From assembly GCA_031213475.1 (NCBI GenBank), contig JARUPZ010000026.1:186001-250000 (forward strand): a DNA stretch of 64,000 nucleotides, read 5' to 3'. The position numbers were made by a program, and so were the translations under genes. Below, in pieces: positions 63,794 to 64,000 of the stretch; the first letter of the stretch is position 1; every line of letters begins with the position of its first letter. This DNA is from Nereocystis luetkeana (taxonomy: Eukaryota > Sar > Phaeophyceae > Laminariales > Laminariaceae). The notes beneath the pieces are model-generated. The model worked only from the letters and a program-made list of their open reading frames with translations, made no database searches and was not told where the DNA came from.

Positions 63794-64000
63794 AGTTTTT
63801 TTTTTATTGTCGAACAGGGGCAAGCCGATACGGGCACCTGGCCCGCGTGGCTCGATACCGAAAACGTATCAAAATGACGCCATATACCAGGGTATCGCAA
63901 TGCGTGGCCCACCTCACAGTATCGAGCACACATCAAAGTCGGTACGTAATATCCATGACACTCGACCAAGGTTCAGAGCCTGCGAATAATACAGTAAAAG

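Overview
The window is nuclear eukaryotic DNA. Genes are sparse and split by long introns, and most of the sequence is nested mobile DNA. The best-supported host gene is a seven-exon, Golgi-type membrane sulfotransferase on the + strand (CDS 43413-55704). Its 5'-phosphosulfate-binding motif (KCAGSSLR) and 3'-phosphate-binding motif (RNPLELFVSG) are of the kind found in large sulfotransferase families of photosynthetic stramenopiles. With GT-AG introns, balanced base composition and TTAGGG-like words, this suggests a brown alga or a related ochrophyte. That is an inference from gene style, not a species identification. Layout: 1-4.3 kb holds two exon-like coding pieces, one resembling the C-terminal end of a MULE/FAR1-type transposase, plus a small MITE. 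From 4.3 to 12.4 kb lies a nest of repeats around an intact LINE (one 1243-residue endonuclease/reverse-transcriptase frame, 6004-9735), with a 5'-truncated LINE copy, SINEs, a piggyBac-like MITE, a foldback element and a 612-bp hAT element with a perfect 8-bp target duplication. From 12.2 to 21 kb the sequence is decayed coding-like DNA, clusters of short-word repeats, a foldback repeat and TA-flanked MITEs. A 2.8-kb hAT-like element (21569-24374) carries subterminal CGGTGCGGTTCGGT-type repeats. From 25 to 43 kb there is a second hAT copy, four more foldback pairs, two tRNA-derived SINE families and several duplicated repeat blocks. From 43.4 to 55.7 kb is the sulfotransferase gene, whose introns hold segmental duplications, triplet tracts and satellite-like arrays. 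From 55.9 to 64 kb there are three exon-like pieces of unknown identity, a second copy of a 0.75-kb repeat and unidentified, possibly decayed sequence. The most unusual signal is a set of tiny interspersed insertions. TACCWGGTA occurs dozens of times, where chance predicts less than one. Related words such as TACGAGTA, TACTGCTGTA and CTATTAATAG behave alike. Comparing sister copies of repeats shows clean additions of about 6-7 bp, with a TA (or GTA) on both sides, in one copy but not the other. I know of no described element or process with exactly this pattern.
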